This document shows, piece after piece, positions 5,369 to 7,859 of a stretch of DNA of 7,859 nucleotides. The notes below the pieces were generated by a model. It saw nothing but the letters and a program-made list of their open reading frames with translations, searched no databases and was not told where the DNA came from. The position numbers were made by a program, and so were the translations under genes. The stretch covers positions 1-7,859 of the forward strand of contig JAUYQT010000507.1 in NCBI GenBank assembly GCA_030697085.1, given 5' to 3'. This stretch comes from Azonexus sp. Lineage in GTDB: Bacteria > Pseudomonadota > Gammaproteobacteria > Burkholderiales > Rhodocyclaceae. The first letter of the stretch is position 1. Each line of letters starts with the position of its first letter.

Positions 5369-7859
5369 ATGAAATTTCCTGCTGTTTTCACCGGCATTCG
5401 CGGCAAGCTGATCACTATTTTTGTTCTGATCAAAGTCTTGCCACTTTTATTACTCGCCTGGTTTGCTTGGCACGCCGCGCAGCAGCTCGGCGAAGAAGTT
5501 TCAGTTAAAGCCGGCGGCATGGCAGATGCCATGCTGAGCAGCATCAAGACGGTGGGTAAAACCGTAACCGACGACTCAATTCGTGCCCTGGACCTGCGCT
5601 CACGGGAAGCGATTGAAGCGCTGACCACCGACACCGCACGAAATATCGCCGACTTCCTTTATGACCGCGACCGCGATATCCGCATGGCGGCAACACTTGA
5701 ACCTTCCGAGATAAATTTTAGTCGCTTCCTCTCAGCGCGCAGCCGAGCAATTTACCAGCATGGCGCCTGGAAGTTGGCCGAGGATGGCAAATCCTGGGTT
5801 CCGGAAAAAGAGGTCAGCCGGGAAGCCAAAATCACCCGCCCTGTCCTGCCTGACAACGCCAAAGATTTTCACATTCGCCCCCCCGAATATCTCGGCGAAA
5901 TGGAACAACGCCCCATATTTGTTGAAATGACCTACATCGATCTGAACGGTCAGGAAAAAATCAAGGTCACCAAGGGAGGCTTGACCGAAAAAAGTCTCAA
6001 AAACGTCGTTGACCGCAGCAATACCTTCGTCAAGGCGGAAACCTACTTTTCCGAACTAAAAAAGCTCAAGCCGGGTGAGATTTACGTTTCCGACGTTATT
6101 GGCGCTTACGTACCCACCCAGGCTATCGGCCCTTATTTACCCGCAGCGCTGGACAAGGCAGGCAAACCGTTCAAGCCGGAAGAATCCGCCTATGCCGGCA
6201 CTGAAAATCCACTCGGCAAGCGCTTCCGCGGCATCGTCCGCTGGGCCATGCCGATCGTGAAGAATGGTCAGATCAGCGGCTATGTGACGCTGGCGCTGGA
6301 TCATGACCATATCCGCCAGTTTTCTGATCGTTTGATGCCAACCGAAGAACGCCACACGCCGATTGCCGATGCCATCAAGGGCAATTATGCTTTTCTCTGG
6401 GATTACAAAAGTCGCTCAATTTCACATCCGCGCGATTATTTCATTGTCGGTTATGACCCCCAAACCGGTCATCCAGCAACGCCTTGGCTGGATGAAGATC
6501 TCTACAACGAATGGCAGGCGAGTGGAAAACCTTCGCACGAATTCCTCGCCAACACGCCCACCTTCCGTGACCAAAGCCTGAAGCGCAAACCGTCCAAAGC
6601 GATGGTCAAGGCAGGCAGCATTGCCCTTGATTGTCGTTATCTCAATTTTTCACCGCAATGCGATGGCTGGAATGCGCTCACCGAACACGGCGGCTCCGGC
6701 TCCTTTGCCATTTTCTTTTCCGGCCTGTGGAAACTCACGACCGCCGCCGCCATTCCTTACCACACCGGCCAATACGGCAAAACACCACAGGGTTTTGGCT
6801 TCGTCACCATCGGCGCCAATGTTGATGAGTTTCACAAAGCCGCCACTGAAACCGCCGTCAAGATCAATTCCCTGATTGCTGAAAAAGACACCAGCTTCAA
6901 GGCGCTGCGCGATGAAATGCTCGACAACATCGAAAGGAGCCTGACCTCGACAGCAATTGGCCTCTGGAGCTCAACCCTGCTTATGATTGTGCTGGTCATC
7001 GGCATCGCCATCTGGATTGCCAACCTGATGACCGGACGCATCACACGAATGATCAACGGCATCCACGCCTTCCAGCGCGGTGACCTGAAACACCGCCTGG
7101 AGGCCAATTCAAACGACGAAATGGGTGAACTTGGACGCTCCTTCAACAACATGGCTGACTCGGTCGAAGAATCCTTTCAGCGCCTTGAGGAAGCCAAGGA
7201 AAAAGCAGAAGAGGCCAGCCGTCTGAAATCAGCCTTCCTCGCCACCGTTTCGCACGAACTGCGAACCCCGCTTAACGGCATCCTCGGCTTTGCAGAAATC
7301 CTCAAAACCGAACTTACCGAACCTGAACAGCAGGAATACGCCGGCATTATTTACAAGAGCGGTGAACACCTGCTCAACTTGGTAACCGAAATTCTCGATC
7401 TGGCTAAAATTGAATCCGGCGAGATGACTCTAAACCTGACGAAAATCCCCCTGCAGACCTTTATCATAGAAACAGCAGCTGTTCATCGCGGCGCGGCAGA
7501 AAGCAAGGGGCTACAGTTTGAGCTAGAAATTGCCGACGATTTGCCACAGTTCTTTAGCGGCGACCCAACACGCCTGGGGCAAATACTCAACAACCTACTG
7601 AACAACGCCACCAAATTTACGACCCACGGCAGTGTCAAGCTGACCGTAAGCCGGTCGGAAAATGAACTCTCCTTTGCCGTGCATGACAGCGGACCAGGTA
7701 TTCCAGCAGAATGCCGGGAAATAATTTTTGAAAAATTCAAGCAACTCGAAAACTTCCTGACCCGAGAGCACGGCGGTACAGGCCTAGGCCTCGCACTCGT
7801 CAAGCAAGTAACCGCACTGATGGGTGGCCGACTGAGCCTCGACAGTGAAGTTGGCGTTG
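5369..7859 (+). CDS. Membrane sensor histidine kinase with large periplasmic Cache-like domain (3' end cut)
   Basis: Inner-membrane two-component sensor kinase; 830 codons are visible and the reading frame runs off the window. Order of parts: cytoplasmic N-terminus; TM1 (about 14-34, with K22 and P25 inside); periplasmic region of about 500 residues (35-530), most likely double-Cache/PDC type, including YIDLNGQEKIK from Y189; TM2 (532-552); HAMP (about 553-605, with DEMGEL at 583-588); short helical linker; HisKA with SHELRTP and phospho-acceptor H629; HATPase_c with N-box NLLNNA (N742, N745, N746), G1 DSGPGIP (D773) and G2 GGTGLGL (802-808). All catalytic motifs are intact. The sensor region carries two close cysteines, C422 and C431, in CRYLNFSPQCDGW, followed by a Gly/Ser-rich stretch and GLWKLTTAAAIPYHTG. 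The ligand is unknown. Kinases of this build are often hybrids, so a receiver domain may follow beyond the edge. It is preceded at 30 bases by a lipoprotein gene. Confidence 0.95.
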   Translation, partial: MKFPAVFTGIRGKLITIFVLIKVLPLLLLAWFAWHAAQQLGEEVSVKAGGMADAMLSSIKTVGKTVTDDSIRALDLRSREAIEALTTDTARNIADFLYDRDRDIRMAATLEPSEINFSRFLSARSRAIYQHGAWKLAEDGKSWVPEKEVSREAKITRPVLPDNAKDFHIRPPEYLGEMEQRPIFVEMTYIDLNGQEKIKVTKGGLTEKSLKNVVDRSNTFVKAETYFSELKKLKPGEIYVSDVIGAYVPTQAIGPYLPAALDKAGKPFKPEESAYAGTENPLGKRFRGIVRWAMPIVKNGQISGYVTLALDHDHIRQFSDRLMPTEERHTPIADAIKGNYAFLWDYKSRSISHPRDYFIVGYDPQTGHPATPWLDEDLYNEWQASGKPSHEFLANTPTFRDQSLKRKPSKAMVKAGSIALDCRYLNFSPQCDGWNALTEHGGSGSFAIFFSGLWKLTTAAAIPYHTGQYGKTPQGFGFVTIGANVDEFHKAATETAVKINSLIAEKDTSFKALRDEMLDNIERSLTSTAIGLWSSTLLMIVLVIGIAIWIANLMTGRITRMINGIHAFQRGDLKHRLEANSNDEMGELGRSFNNMADSVEESFQRLEEAKEKAEEASRLKSAFLATVSHELRTPLNGILGFAEILKTELTEPEQQEYAGIIYKSGEHLLNLVTEILDLAKIESGEMTLNLTKIPLQTFIIETAAVHRGAAESKGLQFELEIADDLPQFFSGDPTRLGQILNNLLNNATKFTTHGSVKLTVSRSENELSFAVHDSGPGIPAECREIIFEKFKQLENFLTREHGGTGLGLALVKQVTALMGGRLSLDSEVGV
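5517..5534. repeat. 18-base near-palindrome inside the kinase gene
   Basis: GCATGGCA and TGCCATGC are perfect 8-base inverted arms around a 2-base centre (GA). The element lies in the coding sequence about 150 bases after the kinase start (residues GGMADAML). An inverted repeat of this size is expected about once by chance in a window this long, so it may have no function. Confidence 0.3.

Noticed and set aside
7483..7803. A 106-codon minus-strand frame opposite the kinase ATPase domain
   Set aside because: It is antisense to intact N, G1 and G2 boxes of the kinase, so it is a shadow frame.

Overview
The window looks like a chromosomal segment of a Gram-negative proteobacterium. A betaproteobacterium of the Rhodocyclales type (Dechloromonas/Azonexus-like) is my best guess. 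The guess rests on moderately high GC, the style of the proteins and the pairing of a small lipoprotein with a very large Cache-type sensor kinase. It comes from reading only and no search was run. I see no rRNA, tRNA, CRISPR, insertion sequence or other mobile element. All five genes look intact, except that the last one is cut by the window edge.

Left half (1-4833), minus strand. Reading in the direction of transcription, the order is a UgpB-like periplasmic solute-binding protein, a UgpQ-like cytoplasmic glycerophosphodiester phosphodiesterase, and alanyl-tRNA synthetase (alaS). The first two overlap by one base (TGATG) and form a tight two-gene unit for binding and breaking down glycerophosphodiesters or glycerol-3-phosphate. 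The membrane and ATPase subunits of the transporter (UgpA, UgpE, UgpC) are absent from both sides of the pair. A strong intrinsic terminator (2742-2773) separates this unit from alaS, a full-length housekeeping gene with all editing-site zinc ligands present.

Right half (4928-7859), plus strand. Divergent from ugpB, a small predicted lipoprotein of unknown function is followed 30 bases later by a membrane-bound sensor histidine kinase. The kinase has two transmembrane segments around a periplasmic region of about 500 residues, then HAMP, HisKA and HATPase_c domains. The 3' end lies outside the window, so any receiver domain or partner regulator cannot be seen. The lipoprotein and kinase are probably co-transcribed and both should face the periplasm.

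Overall this is an ordinary housekeeping and signalling neighbourhood. The points most worth a second look are the lipoprotein-kinase pair, the two-cysteine motif in the kinase sensor region, and the ugpB-ugpQ pair without permease genes.
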